Shown here: piece after piece, positions 32,849 through 43,058 of the stretch | Layout: the number at the start of each line of letters is the position of its first letter | Position numbering within the stretch: position 1 is the first letter of the stretch | DNA from: Campylobacter sp. RM6914 | Lineage (GTDB): Bacteria; Campylobacterota; Campylobacteria; Campylobacterales; Campylobacteraceae | Assembly (NCBI RefSeq): GCF_004803835.1 | Contig: NZ_CP012545.1 | Location: 1,612,001 to 1,676,000 of the forward strand | Length of the DNA: 64,000 nt | Direction: 5' to 3' | Made by a program: the position numbers and the translations under genes | Notes under the pieces: generated by a model | What the model was told of the DNA's origin: nothing | Databases searched by the model: none | The model's input: the letters and a program-made list of their open reading frames with translations, nothing else

Positions 32849-33769
32849 ATGAGAAAATTTTTACTTAGTTTCGCCATTATCGGCGCTATAACAGCACTTT
32901 TTAGTGCGGATTTAGTGGAAATAAATACACTAAATGCAAAAAAGCAAAGCATAAACATAAAAGTTCCGTTAAAACCAAAACGCGTAGCAGTAATTGATCT
33001 TGCTACGCTTGATACGATCGATGCGCTCGGTTTTGGCAAAAATGTCGTTGCAATGCCAAAAGCACAAAAGATAGATTATCTATCGCGATACACAAACGAT
33101 AAAAATATCATAAACATCGGCACAGCAAAAGAGATAAATATGGAAAAGCTGATGTCCGCACAGCCAGATATTATATTTATAGGTGGCAGACTACAGCCAA
33201 AATTTGACGAGCTTTCTAAGATCGCACCGGTGGTATTTTTGGAGATAAATTACGAAAAAGGTAGCTTTGAGAGCATAAAAAACAACATTTCTACGATAGC
33301 TAAAATTTTTGATGCAGATGAAAAAGCAAAAGAGAAAATTTTAGAATACGAAGCTAGACTAAATAAGATCAAAGAGCTTGCAAATGGCAAAAATGCCATC
33401 ATCGGGCTGGTTACAAGCTCAAGCTTTCATACCTTAGGCAACTCGAAACGTTGCTCACTTATCACAACGGATGGAGGATTTACAAATTTGGCAAATGATA
33501 TTAGTTCAACTCACGGCAACGAGTCCTCTTTTGAGCTTTTAGTAAAGCTTAACCCGCAATATCTTTTCGTGCTCGATAGAGATAGTGCCATATCAAAACC
33601 GGGCGCAAAAGTCGCTCAAGAGGTTATGGATAATGAACTTGTAAGAAAAACAAAGGCATTTAATAACGGTAAAATTTTCTATCTTTCGCCTGCACCTTGG
33701 TATCTTAGCGAGGGCGGCATAAGAGCCACTGATATCATGCTAAGCGATATCGAAAAAGCATTAAAATAA
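32849..33769 (+). CDS. ceuE: Periplasmic ferric-siderophore-binding protein, CeuE-like
   Basis: 306 residues, a class III binding protein. KRVAVIDLATLDTIDALG near 45-62 opens the family fold. The region STHGNESSFELL near 220 holds a His, and PWYLSEGG near 288 a Tyr, in places that fit the His and Tyr iron ligands described for C. jejuni CeuE; this is by eye. The signal peptide (about 1-20) has no lipobox Cys, so it seems soluble rather than a lipoprotein. Good AAGGAG precedes the ATG. Last gene of the operon. Confidence 0.87.
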   Translation: MRKFLLSFAIIGAITALFSADLVEINTLNAKKQSINIKVPLKPKRVAVIDLATLDTIDALGFGKNVVAMPKAQKIDYLSRYTNDKNIINIGTAKEINMEKLMSAQPDIIFIGGRLQPKFDELSKIAPVVFLEINYEKGSFESIKNNISTIAKIFDADEKAKEKILEYEARLNKIKELANGKNAIIGLVTSSSFHTLGNSKRCSLITTDGGFTNLANDISSTHGNESSFELLVKLNPQYLFVLDRDSAISKPGAKVAQEVMDNELVRKTKAFNNGKIFYLSPAPWYLSEGGIRATDIMLSDIEKALK

Positions 33770-33777
33770 TAAATTTA

Positions 33778-33803
33778 AGCCGGCAAAGTATCTCCTGCCG
33801 GCT
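33778..33803. terminator. Bidirectional terminator between ceuE and uppP
   Basis: Perfect 8-bp stem AGCCGGCA (33778-33785) / TGCCGGCT (33796-33803) between the converging genes. The minus-strand side is followed by TAAATTTATT. Confidence 0.7.
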
Positions 33804-33806
33804 CAC

Positions 33807-34601
33807 TTATATAAAAACATAAAACAAAAACACACCCAACATCAAGCGATACACCACAAACGGCACCATGCTTGCACGAGAGATAAGCCCCATAAATAAC
33901 TTCACGCAGATATACGCACTAACGGCACTTAAAACAAAGGCCAGGCCAAGATCTGTCCACTCGTAAGTTGTATTTGATTTAATAAGTTTTATCGTTTCAA
34001 GTCCTCCCGCAAGAAGTATGATAGGAATTGACATCAAAAACGAAAAATTTGCACTTGTGATTCTATTAAAACCTAAAAACAAAGCAGCCGTTATGGTAAT
34101 ACCCGAGCGAGAAACACCCGGGATTAAAGCTAAAGCTTGAGCTACACCTATGATAAGCGCGATTTTTATCGTGATATTTGCTTCGCTTTTAAGCCCGGGC
34201 GATTTATCGGCAAGATAGAGCATGATACCAAAAATAATAGTCGTAGTGGCTATAACAAAACCGCTTCTTGCGTATTGCTCTATCAAGTCCCCACATGCAA
34301 GACCAAAAATTCCAGCAGGTATGGTCGCAAAACCTACCGCATACACAAGCATGCTTTCGCCAACCATTTTGCGCTGTCTTATAGATGATAAAAAGTCGCT
34401 CAAAAGCTTAAAAATTCTATCTTTAAAATAAAAAAGTATAGCCACAAGCGTGCCTACATGCACAGCAACGTCAAAAGCCAAGCCCTGATCTTGCCAGCCA
34501 AATAGTTTTGGCACAAGCACAAGATGAGCGGAGCTTGATATAGGCAAAAATTCGCTTATGCCCTGCACAAGCGAAAGGATTACGATCTGAACAATGTCCA
34601 T
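33807..34601 (-). CDS. uppP: Undecaprenyl-diphosphatase
   Basis: 264 residues, about seven to eight membrane segments. Catalytic motifs EFLPISSSAHL (about 17-27) and PGVSRSGITI (about 155-165) are intact. It recycles undecaprenyl pyrophosphate for peptidoglycan and glycan synthesis; loss of such recycling also gives bacitracin sensitivity, hence the old name BacA, not to be confused with the SbmA/BacA transporter at 16.8 kb. It lies 22 bases after tkt. Confidence 0.95.
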   Translation of the reverse strand: MDIVQIVILSLVQGISEFLPISSSAHLVLVPKLFGWQDQGLAFDVAVHVGTLVAILFYFKDRIFKLLSDFLSSIRQRKMVGESMLVYAVGFATIPAGIFGLACGDLIEQYARSGFVIATTTIIFGIMLYLADKSPGLKSEANITIKIALIIGVAQALALIPGVSRSGITITAALFLGFNRITSANFSFLMSIPIILLAGGLETIKLIKSNTTYEWTDLGLAFVLSAVSAYICVKLFMGLISRASMVPFVVYRLMLGVFLFYVFI

Positions 34602-34623
34602 GAAACGCCTTTTAGTTTAAGCA

Positions 34624-36537
34624 TTAATTCAACACATCTTTTACAAAGTCAGTAAGCTTCTCCGGTGTAAATCCAAAATGCTCAAACAAGGCTTCTGCCT
34701 TACCTGAAGCGCCAAAGCTCTTCATGCCGTAAACATGATCGGCAAATTTATACCACTCAAGACCGCTTGAAGCTTCAACGGCTATAACGGTTGTATTTTG
34801 ATCTAAAATTTTATTTATGTATTCGCGAGGTTGTTCGCAAAGCAGGTCAAAACAAGGAGCTGAAACAACATTTACCCCGATGCCTTGCGCACATAAATCT
34901 TCGGCAGCTTTTAAACAAAGTCCTACCTCACTACCGCTTGCAATAAACGTGATCTTTGGGTCTTGTGAGTTCTTAAGTAGGTAAGCGCCATTTTTTACTT
35001 CGCCATACACACTTTTTTCAAGCGCCACAAGAGCTTGACGAGATAAGACAAATGCACTTGGGGCATTTAAATTTAAAGCTGTTTTCCAGCAAGCCACGTT
35101 TTCAACGCCGTCGGCAGGACGAAATGTATAAAAATTCGGCATAGCTCTAAACTGGCTAAGCTGTTCTATAGGCTGATGTGTAGGTCCATCTTCACCAACG
35201 CCGATACTGTCATGCGTAAATACAAAATAATGCTTTAGACTCATAAGTGCAGCAAGTCTTGCGCTCGGCTTTAGGTAGTCGCTAAATATAAAAAATGTCG
35301 CACTAAAAGGCAAGAAAAGACCATATCTTGCAAATGCGTTATTTATCGCCGCCATCGAGTGCTCACGGATACCAAAATGGATATTTTTACCGTATGGGAA
35401 ATCCCCCATGCCTTTTAATTCAGTTTTGTTTGACGGAGCAAGGTCGGCGCTACCACCAATAAACCCCGCAATGGAATTTGCAATAGCATTTAAAATTTGA
35501 CCGTTACTATCTCTTGTCGCCATTTTTTTACCACTAAAATCAGGGTAATTAATAGTACTAAAATCAGGCTTTAAAAGTTCATTTAAAATTTTAGCCTTAT
35601 CGTCATCGAGGCTTAAAAGCTGCTTGTTCCACTCAGCTTGCGCTAAATCGCCCTTTTCAACAGCCCCTCTAAATCTCAAAAGTACATCTTCATCAACGTG
35701 AAATTTAAGTTCAGGATTAAATCCTGCGGCAATTTTTGCGGATTTGATTATCTCTTCGCCAAGTGGAGCGCCGTGGCTATGGTGGCTTCCTTCGAGTTCA
35801 CCGGCTCCTTTTGCTATGCGAGTATTTGCGATGATAAGATACGGCTTGTCTTTGTTTTGAGCTTCACTAAGCGCAAATTCGATCTCGTCGTAATCATGCC
35901 CGTTAATACGCGCTACTTCAAAGCCTTGTGCTTCAAAACGAACTTTTACATCCTCGTTCCATGCTATAGCGGTATCGCCTTCGATAGTTATTGAATTTGA
36001 GTCATATATTATTACTAGGTTATCAAGACAAAGTCTGCCGGCTAGCGCACATGCCTCATAGCTTATACCTTCTTCTAAGTCGCCATCCCCGCAAAGACAG
36101 TAGACTTTATGGTTGATTATCTCATTTTGGGGCGTATTTAACACGTTTGCAGCGTATTTAGCAGCCATTGCAAAACCTACGGCATTTGCCACACCTTGAC
36201 CAAGAGGACCTGTTGCCACTTCAACACCCGGAGTATGAATTTCAGGGTGTCCTGCCGTTTGTGAGCCCAATTGGCGGAAATTCTTAAGATCTTCTAGGCT
36301 AACATCATATCCGCTAAGATATAAAAAGCTATAAACCAAACTGCTTGCATGCCCGCCGCTAAAGACCAATCTATCGCGGTTTAGCCAAGTTGGATCTTTT
36401 GGGTTGTGCTTTAGATGTTTTGAAAGCACGCTCATAATATCAGCAAGCCCCATAGGCGCGCCTGGGTGTCCGCTGTTTGCCGCTTGAACCATATCGGCAC
36501 ATAAAAATCTTATCGTATCAGCTTGTTTTTGTAACAT
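34624..36537 (-). CDS. tkt: Transketolase
   Basis: 637 residues. Non-oxidative pentose phosphate pathway; uses thiamine diphosphate. Motifs: GHPGAPMG near 23-30, the ThDP-binding GDGDLEEGISYE near 150, YDSNSITIEGDT near 180 and HDSIGVGEDGPTHQP near 440. It starts three bases after ispA ends, matching C. jejuni Cj1645-Cj1644. Confidence 0.96.
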   Translation of the reverse strand: MLQKQADTIRFLCADMVQAANSGHPGAPMGLADIMSVLSKHLKHNPKDPTWLNRDRLVFSGGHASSLVYSFLYLSGYDVSLEDLKNFRQLGSQTAGHPEIHTPGVEVATGPLGQGVANAVGFAMAAKYAANVLNTPQNEIINHKVYCLCGDGDLEEGISYEACALAGRLCLDNLVIIYDSNSITIEGDTAIAWNEDVKVRFEAQGFEVARINGHDYDEIEFALSEAQNKDKPYLIIANTRIAKGAGELEGSHHSHGAPLGEEIIKSAKIAAGFNPELKFHVDEDVLLRFRGAVEKGDLAQAEWNKQLLSLDDDKAKILNELLKPDFSTINYPDFSGKKMATRDSNGQILNAIANSIAGFIGGSADLAPSNKTELKGMGDFPYGKNIHFGIREHSMAAINNAFARYGLFLPFSATFFIFSDYLKPSARLAALMSLKHYFVFTHDSIGVGEDGPTHQPIEQLSQFRAMPNFYTFRPADGVENVACWKTALNLNAPSAFVLSRQALVALEKSVYGEVKNGAYLLKNSQDPKITFIASGSEVGLCLKAAEDLCAQGIGVNVVSAPCFDLLCEQPREYINKILDQNTTVIAVEASSGLEWYKFADHVYGMKSFGASGKAEALFEHFGFTPEKLTDFVKDVLN

Positions 36538-36540
36538 ATT

Positions 36541-37443
36541 TTAACCTTTCAAATGCTTGTTTATCAAATTTTCTATCACGTCTTTTATGCCTGCTTTAAG
36601 TGACCGCAAGTCCTCTTCAACCCGCCGTATTAGCTCATTTTTACTCTCTATAGCGCCCTTGACACCGAGCAAATTTGTAAATGAATTTTTATCCGTATCA
36701 TTGTTTACAGGCTTGCCTGCTTCATTCTCATCGCTTATCACATCTATGATGTCATCTTGTATCTGAAATGCAAGTCCCAAATCAAGCCCGATATTATAAA
36801 TTTTTTCGCATTCAGTCTCACTTAGCTCTGCTATAACTGCAGCCATTTTTAAGCTAGCGGCGATAAGCTTTGCGGTCTTGTGTATGTGAAGAAATTTTAG
36901 TTCGTCAAGACTTAGTTTTTTATCCGTTAGACCTAGTCTTTGTTTTGCAGCTACTATGTCCTTCTTGTCGGTATTTTCATAAAAACAATCCAACGCCTGA
37001 CCAAGCACCATGCCGTTAGCTCCGGCATTTTGACTTAAAATTTCAACACATTTTATCCTAACTTCGGGACTTAAATTTGAACGTGAAATTTCATAGAAAG
37101 CGTGCGTATTTAACGCATCTCCGGCAAGTATCGCCGTAACTTCGTCATACATTATGTGAAGGGTAGGTTTTCCGCGTCTTAAAGCGGCATTGTCCATAGA
37201 CGGCAGATCGTCGTGTATGAGCGAATACGTATGCATCATCTCAAGCCCTAAAGCAACCCTCATAGCCTCTTGTGTTAGCTCCGGACGCAAAGCATTAACC
37301 GTGCCCAAAAGCAGCTGTGCCCTAAAATGCTTACCGCCAGCCTTTAGCATCTGCGCTAAAGCCTCTTCATAATAAGGATGAAAGCTAGGGGCTTTTGGCA
37401 AATTTTCATTTAAAAAATTTATAAAATCATCAAGCAAACTCAC
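36541..37443 (-). CDS. ispA: Farnesyl/geranyl diphosphate synthase
   Basis: 300 residues. Head-to-tail prenyl synthase that feeds undecaprenyl phosphate and quinone side chains. First Asp-rich motif LIHDDLPSMDNAALRRG near 78-94 and second FQIQDDIIDV near 230. The start is GTG and overlaps the stop of the PDZ gene (GTGA). Confidence 0.92.
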   Translation of the reverse strand: MSLLDDFINFLNENLPKAPSFHPYYEEALAQMLKAGGKHFRAQLLLGTVNALRPELTQEAMRVALGLEMMHTYSLIHDDLPSMDNAALRRGKPTLHIMYDEVTAILAGDALNTHAFYEISRSNLSPEVRIKCVEILSQNAGANGMVLGQALDCFYENTDKKDIVAAKQRLGLTDKKLSLDELKFLHIHKTAKLIAASLKMAAVIAELSETECEKIYNIGLDLGLAFQIQDDIIDVISDENEAGKPVNNDTDKNSFTNLLGVKGAIESKNELIRRVEEDLRSLKAGIKDVIENLINKHLKG

Positions 37444-38537
37444 TTTGGCACTCTCGCAAAAAATTCAAAGTCATCTCTTGTAAAAAGCAGAAGAAAGTTT
37501 TGTTTTTCTCCTATTTTTTGTAGTAATTCGCCTCTATTTTTCACCATATCTTTATCTACTTGAAGAATTCTATCTTTTACTTTTATGCCAAAAATTTGGG
37601 CGTTTGAGTCTGGAGTAACGTGTGTTACAACCAAATTTGCATTAACCCTTATGCCATAGTCGGTTAAAATTTTATCATCACCATAAAGCTCTATATTTTC
37701 AGGCATGGCGTTTAAATTTTTTAATTTTTGACTATCTGGGATAAGAGCCTCTAAACTTTGACTAAATTTTAAATTACCAGAAACAGGAACTTCAAAAAAA
37801 TACTGAGCGCCTTCGCGTTTTACTACGATATTTAGTTTTGAGCCTTTTGGCGCAAAAAGTATCATTTCATTTACTTCTCTTAGACTTTTGGGACTAACTC
37901 CGTTTATACTCACGAGCTCATCATTTACCATGAGTGCCTTTGCGCGACCGATAGGATCAACCTTTTGCACGTAAAATTTACCATCTCTTGGCTCAAAAGT
38001 CGCCCCGATATCACCATAATATACATCATCATATGCAGCGAAATGCTTTAAATACCTGTTTGGTATAAATTTGTCGGCACCAACCGTTATACCAAGCATC
38101 TTGCAGCAAGCAGTATTTAGCTCATCTGTGGCATTATGCTCAAAACTCATCGTATCAAAATCTCCCAAATTTACACCAAGAGCCTTGATGTGTCCCATTT
38201 TGCTGTTGTTGTTATCGCTTAAAACTCCTATCCATGTGCTTTTCTTAACGCGCTCATCATTTGTTTCATCAGCCATACTCGCAGGAGATAAAGTCTTGTC
38301 CGAGCGAACAAGATAAAGCTGTAAATAAGGGTCAAATTTCACATAGTTGTTTATCGGAGCCTCGCCATTTTTAGGAACAGCGATAAGATCTTTCGTGATA
38401 GCTACACCAAAGTGTTTATTCACAGAGACTATCGAGTCTTTGTTTTTTTCATAACAAGCGTTAAAGTCCTCTTGAGTAGGACGAGGATCGGCAAAGGCTA
38501 CGATAGATAATACAAAAAATAAAATAAATGTTTTCAA
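37440..38537 (-). CDS. Periplasmic double-PDZ protein (Cj1643-like)
   Basis: 365 residues: signal peptide (about 1-16), an N-terminal region of unknown fold, one PDZ domain (about 185-265, IGATFEPRDGKFYVQKVDP onward) and a second at the C-terminus (about 295-365). No protease domain is present, so it is a binding or scaffold protein. Two N-glycosylation sequons are visible at Asn110 and Asn135. The start is TTG behind AAGGT. Gene order ybaB - this - ispA - tkt matches C. jejuni Cj1642-Cj1645. Function unknown. Confidence 0.75.
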   Translation of the reverse strand: MKTFILFFVLSIVAFADPRPTQEDFNACYEKNKDSIVSVNKHFGVAITKDLIAVPKNGEAPINNYVKFDPYLQLYLVRSDKTLSPASMADETNDERVKKSTWIGVLSDNNNSKMGHIKALGVNLGDFDTMSFEHNATDELNTACCKMLGITVGADKFIPNRYLKHFAAYDDVYYGDIGATFEPRDGKFYVQKVDPIGRAKALMVNDELVSINGVSPKSLREVNEMILFAPKGSKLNIVVKREGAQYFFEVPVSGNLKFSQSLEALIPDSQKLKNLNAMPENIELYGDDKILTDYGIRVNANLVVTHVTPDSNAQIFGIKVKDRILQVDKDMVKNRGELLQKIGEKQNFLLLFTRDDFEFFARVPK

Positions 38538-38547
38538 ATTTTTTACC

Positions 38548-38859
38548 TTATAGCTTAAGTCCGCCTAGACCGCCAAGCATCCTGCCAGCCATCGCCTTTT
38601 TATCGTCTTCTGTCATTTTTATGACGTCGTTTATGGCACTTATGAGTAAAATTTGCAAGCTCTCTTTATCCTCAAGCAAACTATCATCAATACTAATATC
38701 TAAAATTTCGCCTTTGCCGTTTGCTTTTACACTTACAAGCCCACCGCCACTCTTTGCTCCAAATTCACGTGCGCTGCTCTCGTCTTCAAATTCTTTTGCC
38801 TTTTTCTGAACTTCTTCAAGCATCGCACCCATTTTTGAAAAATCAAGACCCTCAAACAT
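38548..38859 (-). CDS. YbaB/EbfC nucleoid-associated protein
   Basis: 103 residues with the YbaB layout: an N-terminal helix (MGAMLEEVQKKAKEFE), the GGGLVSVKANGKGEILDISID core and a C-terminal Gly/Met tail. It forms a dimeric DNA-binding pincer. It lies 10 bases upstream of the PDZ gene. Confidence 0.9.
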   Translation of the reverse strand: MFEGLDFSKMGAMLEEVQKKAKEFEDESSAREFGAKSGGGLVSVKANGKGEILDISIDDSLLEDKESLQILLISAINDVIKMTEDDKKAMAGRMLGGLGGLKL

Positions 38860-38957
38860 AAATTTTCCTTTTAATTTTGCCCGATTATATCAAATTTGAG
38901 CTTATATAAATTTATTTTTAAGTTTATAACGGCAATAAAATGTAAAAATTTAAACTC

Positions 38958-39302
38958 CTAAACTATCTCGTTTTTAGCATTGACATGAACAATGGTTGGT
39001 TTAAAATCCTTAGCCTTTTTAGCCTTTATGCTAGCGTAAGCTACGATGATAACAGTATCCCCAACACAAACTTTGCGGGCTGCTGCACCATTTAGGCATA
39101 TCTCTCCATCCTTGCCGCCTGCTATCACATATGTGCTAAAGCGCTCGCCGTTATTTACGTTTAAAATTTCAACCTTTTGGAACTCACACAAATTTGCAGC
39201 CTCTATAAGCTTATCATCTATAGTTATCGAACCGACATAATTTAAATTTGCGTCGGTAACAGTAGCGCGGTGTATTTTACTAGACATTACTTCTATTCTC
39301 AA
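38958..39302 (-). CDS. panD: Aspartate 1-decarboxylase proenzyme
   Basis: 114 residues. Makes beta-alanine for pantothenate. The self-cleavage site Gly24-Ser25 (in NYVGSITID) gives the pyruvoyl group. KIHRATVT and NGAAAR are typical. The start is TTG with AAGGA seven bases upstream, which places the cleavage site at the usual residue. It follows murE by 14 bases. Confidence 0.95.
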   Translation of the reverse strand: MRIEVMSSKIHRATVTDANLNYVGSITIDDKLIEAANLCEFQKVEILNVNNGERFSTYVIAGGKDGEICLNGAAARKVCVGDTVIIVAYASIKAKKAKDFKPTIVHVNAKNEIV

Positions 39303-39316
39303 TTTTAATTCCTTGT

Positions 39317-40603
39317 TTAAATTTTAAGCAGCTCTAAAACCGTCTCTTTATCACTAAAATGATGTTTTACGCCGTTTATCTCCTGATAGTCCTCATCGCC
39401 TTTACCAAGTATAACTAACGTATCATCTTTGTCAAGAAGATCAAGCCCGAGCTTGATGGCTTTTTTGCGATCGCTTTCAAGAATGACAGTGTTGTTCATG
39501 TTCATTCCTGCACAAATTTCATCTATGATCGTCTCGGGTTCTTCGCTACGCGGATTATCACTTGTTACGATAGAAATTTTAGCGTATTGTTGCGCTATTT
39601 TCCCCATTTTAGGTCGTTTTGTCCTATCCCTATCGCCTCCAGCACCAAAAATTACAATCAAATTTAAATGTCTAAGCGCATTTAAAACCTTTTGCATGCC
39701 GTCTGGCGTATGCGCAAAATCAACAATAACAAGCGGCTTTTGGCTAACAACTTCCATGCGACCTGCAACGCCTTTAAATTTATAAATAGCTTCTTTAAGG
39801 GATGGTATTTTTACATCCTCAAGTAGCAAAATAGCTCCGATAGCCGCCGTTAAGTTATAGAGGTTAAACTCTCCTTGGAGTGACGAAGCTAGCTCAAATT
39901 CGCCTTTTGGAGTTTTCATAAGAGCTTTTATGCCGTCTTTAAGATCGTATTTTAATGAGGCAAAATCCGAGTCTTTTTTAAGAGAGTATGTGTATGAATT
40001 TATAGGGTTAAACTCTATACCGCCCTCATCATCGATGTTTATTAGCTTTAAACTATCGTCACTTAAAAATTTACTCTTAACTTTGGCGTATTCTTGCATG
40101 CTTTTATGATAGTCAAGATGGTCTTGAGTTAAATTTGTAAAAATTTTAAGAGCAAACTTTAACCCCTCGACGCGATCTTGATCGATAGCGTGAGAGCTCA
40201 CTTCCATTACAAAATACTTACAACCAAACTCATTGGCTTGCTTTAAATACTCAAGCGTTTGCAAAACCGGACTTGTTGTTAATGACTTTGCATCTATACG
40301 CTTTGAATGCAAAAATGCACCGCAAGTGCCAGAAAGCGCGGACTTGTATCCAAGTTGCATAAGTGTTTCATAGATGGCCCATGCGGTCGTAGTTTTACCA
40401 TTCGTACCGGTTATGCCTATTATTTTTATATTTTCATCGATACCTAAAAGCTTTTTACACTCATCTACGCTAATAATCTTTGCGCCGTTACTTTGAGCGC
40501 TCTCTTTAAATTTAGCATTTGATTTTGTAAGCACAAAAAAACAACCACTCTCGCACTCGTTTGAATTATCGGTTACATAGCTATTTGCTAGAGAAATTTT
40601 CAT
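39317..40603 (-). CDS. murE: UDP-MurNAc-tripeptide synthetase
   Basis: 428 residues, shorter than E. coli MurE (495) because the N-terminal UDP-binding domain is reduced, as in other Campylobacter. ATP site [15 protein letters not shown] near 62-76. DNPRSEEP near 345 is the motif that recognises meso-diaminopimelate, so the added residue is meso-DAP. It overlaps the preceding gene by 23 bases. Confidence 0.94.
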   Translation of the reverse strand: MKISLANSYVTDNSNECESGCFFVLTKSNAKFKESAQSNGAKIISVDECKKLLGIDENIKIIGITGTNGKTTTAWAIYETLMQLGYKSALSGTCGAFLHSKRIDAKSLTTSPVLQTLEYLKQANEFGCKYFVMEVSSHAIDQDRVEGLKFALKIFTNLTQDHLDYHKSMQEYAKVKSKFLSDDSLKLINIDDEGGIEFNPINSYTYSLKKDSDFASLKYDLKDGIKALMKTPKGEFELASSLQGEFNLYNLTAAIGAILLLEDVKIPSLKEAIYKFKGVAGRMEVVSQKPLVIVDFAHTPDGMQKVLNALRHLNLIVIFGAGGDRDRTKRPKMGKIAQQYAKISIVTSDNPRSEEPETIIDEICAGMNMNNTVILESDRKKAIKLGLDLLDKDDTLVILGKGDEDYQEINGVKHHFSDKETVLELLKI

Positions 40604-41135
40604 TATCTTGTCTCTTTTGTATCTCTTTTAAAAGTGCACCTATGCGCTCATCTCCGCCAAACATCACTGTGGCACTCTCAAGGTAGTTCATACTCATCTC
40701 AAGAAAATTATTTTTTATCAAATTTTCTAAAAAATCCAAAAAATCATCTTTGTTTGATATTATAACCTTGGTTGAAAACATTATATTTTCAAAAACTTTT
40801 TTAAAATTTCCTTCACGCCAAACCGCTTCCATAAAATCCTCATAGCTTATGGCATCTTGCTCTTCAATATCAAAATCTGGCTCTATCTTAGACTCTAAAA
40901 CTTCCAATATCTCGTCAAAATTTTCATTTGTCTTACCTAAGATATCCTTACCCATGAAATATTCAAAAAGCATTTTTGCCTCATCAGGGCGTTCGCTCGC
41001 AAGTGAGCAAAGCTGGATAAGATATAACAAGCTTTCATCTTTAGTTTGCGCATATCCAAGCGAAAAATAAGTCATCGCGTCTTCAAATTTTGACTTCTTA
41101 AAATTTTTAATCCCTAACTTTTTATAATCAATCAA
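40581..41135 (-). CDS. Conserved unknown protein between nifU-like and murE (Cj1640-like position)
   Basis: 184 residues, predicted helical and acidic, with a TPR-like opening (KKSKFEDAMTYFSLGYAQTKDE). No catalytic motif is seen. It overlaps both neighbours (8 bases with the nifU-like gene, 23 with murE), so it is translationally coupled to them. Function unknown; a TPR-type adaptor is a guess. Confidence 0.6.
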   Translation of the reverse strand: MIDYKKLGIKNFKKSKFEDAMTYFSLGYAQTKDESLLYLIQLCSLASERPDEAKMLFEYFMGKDILGKTNENFDEILEVLESKIEPDFDIEEQDAISYEDFMEAVWREGNFKKVFENIMFSTKVIISNKDDFLDFLENLIKNNFLEMSMNYLESATVMFGGDERIGALLKEIQKRQDNENFSSK

Positions 41136-41397
41136 ATTTTACCTCTTCCCCAATAGGTATATTGACAACCTCGAGTTCAGGATGAATATCTATGCGAAGT
41201 TGGCGTTCTACACCGTATTTTAAAGTAGTTCCGCTCGCGGCACAACCATGGCAGTGTCCGGTTAGTCTTACATAAACTTTGCCATTTTTTATACCTAAAA
41301 GCTCCATACCACCGCCATCGGCTTCAAGCATAGGTAAAACTTTTTGCAAACTTATGCCAACTGGTTTTAATAATTCTTCGTCTGTAAATGGTATCAT
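41128..41397 (-). CDS. NifU C-terminal-domain Fe-S scaffold protein
   Basis: 89 residues, a stand-alone NifU_C domain (NFU type). The cluster-binding pair lies in GHCHGCAASGTTLKYGVE near 53-70 (C-x-x-C). LPMLEADGGGMELLG near 19-33 is the other family signature. It carries Fe-S clusters to target enzymes such as the class I fumarase. First gene of a coupled run to murE and panD. Confidence 0.92.
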   Translation of the reverse strand: MIPFTDEELLKPVGISLQKVLPMLEADGGGMELLGIKNGKVYVRLTGHCHGCAASGTTLKYGVERQLRIDIHPELEVVNIPIGEEVKFD

Positions 41398-41636
41398 TTT
41401 AATCCTTCTATTTTTTAGATATTATACACAAAATATGAAAAATAAATTTTAAAAGAGTTGATTTTGTGGGTATTTAAGAGCAAATTATCACTTAAATTTG
41501 ATATATCAAAGATGGGTTTTATATTTATTACTACAAGAAATTTAGATGATGAATTATATAAAAATTAAACTATAAATTTATAAATTGAAAGTTGTTTTTT
41601 GGATATTAAAAGATGTTTTGTAAAGGATATGAAAGA

Positions 41637-41653
41637 AGAGGGACGAGCCCTCT
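41637..41653 (-). terminator. Terminator at the end of the ribosomal protein supercluster
   Basis: Stem AGAGGG/CCCTCT with a 5-base loop, on the minus strand followed by TCTTTC, 5 bases after the rplQ stop. The T-run is modest. Confidence 0.55.
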
Positions 41654-41658
41654 AGATA

Positions 41659-42015
41659 TTACTCGCTAACTAGCTCTATATAAGCCATTTCGGCAGCATC
41701 GCCACGTCTAACACGAGTTTTAATTATTCTTGTATAGCCACCGTTTCTACCAACGTATTTTGGAGCTATTTCTACAACTAATTTATTTGTAGTTTCTTTA
41801 TCTTGCAAGCTTGCAAAGACAGCTCTATGAGCATTAAAATCACCTTTTCTTGCTCTTGTGATAAGCTTTTCAATATAACTTCTAAGCTCTTTTGCTTTTG
41901 GTAGAGTTGTTTCTATCTTACCGCTTTTTATGATTGCAATTGCTAGATTTTTAAGCAATGCAGCGCGATGAGATGAAGTACGACCCAATTTTCTATATCC
42001 GTGTTTGTGTCTCAT
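41659..42015 (-). CDS. rplQ: 50S ribosomal protein L17
   Basis: 118 residues. [23 protein letters not shown] at the N-terminus (in part) is the L17 signature. Last gene of the supercluster, 18 bases after rpoA. Confidence 0.97.
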   Translation of the reverse strand: MRHKHGYRKLGRTSSHRAALLKNLAIAIIKSGKIETTLPKAKELRSYIEKLITRARKGDFNAHRAVFASLQDKETTNKLVVEIAPKYVGRNGGYTRIIKTRVRRGDAAEMAYIELVSE

Positions 42016-42033
42016 TTATCTATCCTTGTTTTT

Positions 42034-43047
42034 TTATACGCTCATTTGCGATTTTAGCTCAGCAATTTTCTTTTTGAGCTGCTCTTTACTATCTTTTAAG
42101 ATATCAGTTCCAACAGGATAACCGATCTCTTCCATAACGGCTTTTATCTCTTCAAGAGATTTTTTGCCGAGGTTTTTTAGCTCTTTAAGTTCGTTTTCAT
42201 CCATCAAGGCAAGTTCGCCAATGTATCTAATTTCAGCTTTATCTAGGCAGTTAAAACTTCTAGCACTTAAATTTAGCTCTTCAACATTTGAAAGCAATTT
42301 ACCGTGCTCACCGCCTACACTTGAGTTAGAAACAGGCATATTTACATCAATATCTAAAACACCCTTAAATACAGACATTTGCTGATACATAGCCTCTAAG
42401 CAGTGTTTAAATGCCTCAATAGGCCCAACTTGTCCATCTGTAGTGATTGTAAAAACAATCTTTTCAAAATCAGGATTATCTTCAACCAAAACGCTCTCGA
42501 TGTCGTATACAGCCTTTTTAACAGGAGTAAAAAACGCATCAAGCGCTATATAGTCTTCTTCCATCTCGTCGCGAATTTCTTCGCTAGGAACATATCCTAT
42601 ACCCTTTTGAATAATAACACTGAAATTTAATTCAGCATCTTCGTTTATGGTTGCAAGATAAGCATCTGGATTAACTATCTCAACTATATCATTGTTAAGA
42701 TCGGCTCCAGTTATCTCTTTTGGCCCCTTAAAGCTATACTCGATAACTTCTCTATCAGAGTCATTTTTAAGCTTAAAGCGTATCTTTTTTAAATTTATAA
42801 TAAAAAAGGCAACATCCTCAAGCATACCGCGCATGCTATCAAATTCATGACTTACGCCCTTTATTTTAACACCTGTAGGCGCAAAACCTACGGTGCTTGT
42901 ATAAAGAAGACGACGAAGCGGATGAGCAAGAGTTACTGCATAACCCGCCTCAAACGGATATGCGGTAATCTTAGCCACATTTTCACTTACACTTTCAACT
43001 TTTATCTCAGTAGGCATATAAGCTGATGTAGTAATTTTTCTCATCAT
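42034..43047 (-). CDS. rpoA: RNA polymerase subunit alpha
   Basis: 337 residues. The N-terminal dimerisation domain ([23 protein letters not shown] near 40-60, in part) and the C-terminal helix-hairpin domain (about 250-310, [14 protein letters not shown]) that touches UP elements and activators are both present. An in-frame ATG one codon in is also possible as start. It lies between rpsD and rplQ as in the alpha operon. Confidence 0.97.
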   Translation of the reverse strand: MMRKITTSAYMPTEIKVESVSENVAKITAYPFEAGYAVTLAHPLRRLLYTSTVGFAPTGVKIKGVSHEFDSMRGMLEDVAFFIINLKKIRFKLKNDSDREVIEYSFKGPKEITGADLNNDIVEIVNPDAYLATINEDAELNFSVIIQKGIGYVPSEEIRDEMEEDYIALDAFFTPVKKAVYDIESVLVEDNPDFEKIVFTITTDGQVGPIEAFKHCLEAMYQQMSVFKGVLDIDVNMPVSNSSVGGEHGKLLSNVEELNLSARSFNCLDKAEIRYIGELALMDENELKELKNLGKKSLEEIKAVMEEIGYPVGTDILKDSKEQLKKKIAELKSQMSV

Positions 43048-43058
43048 TATATCCTTTA

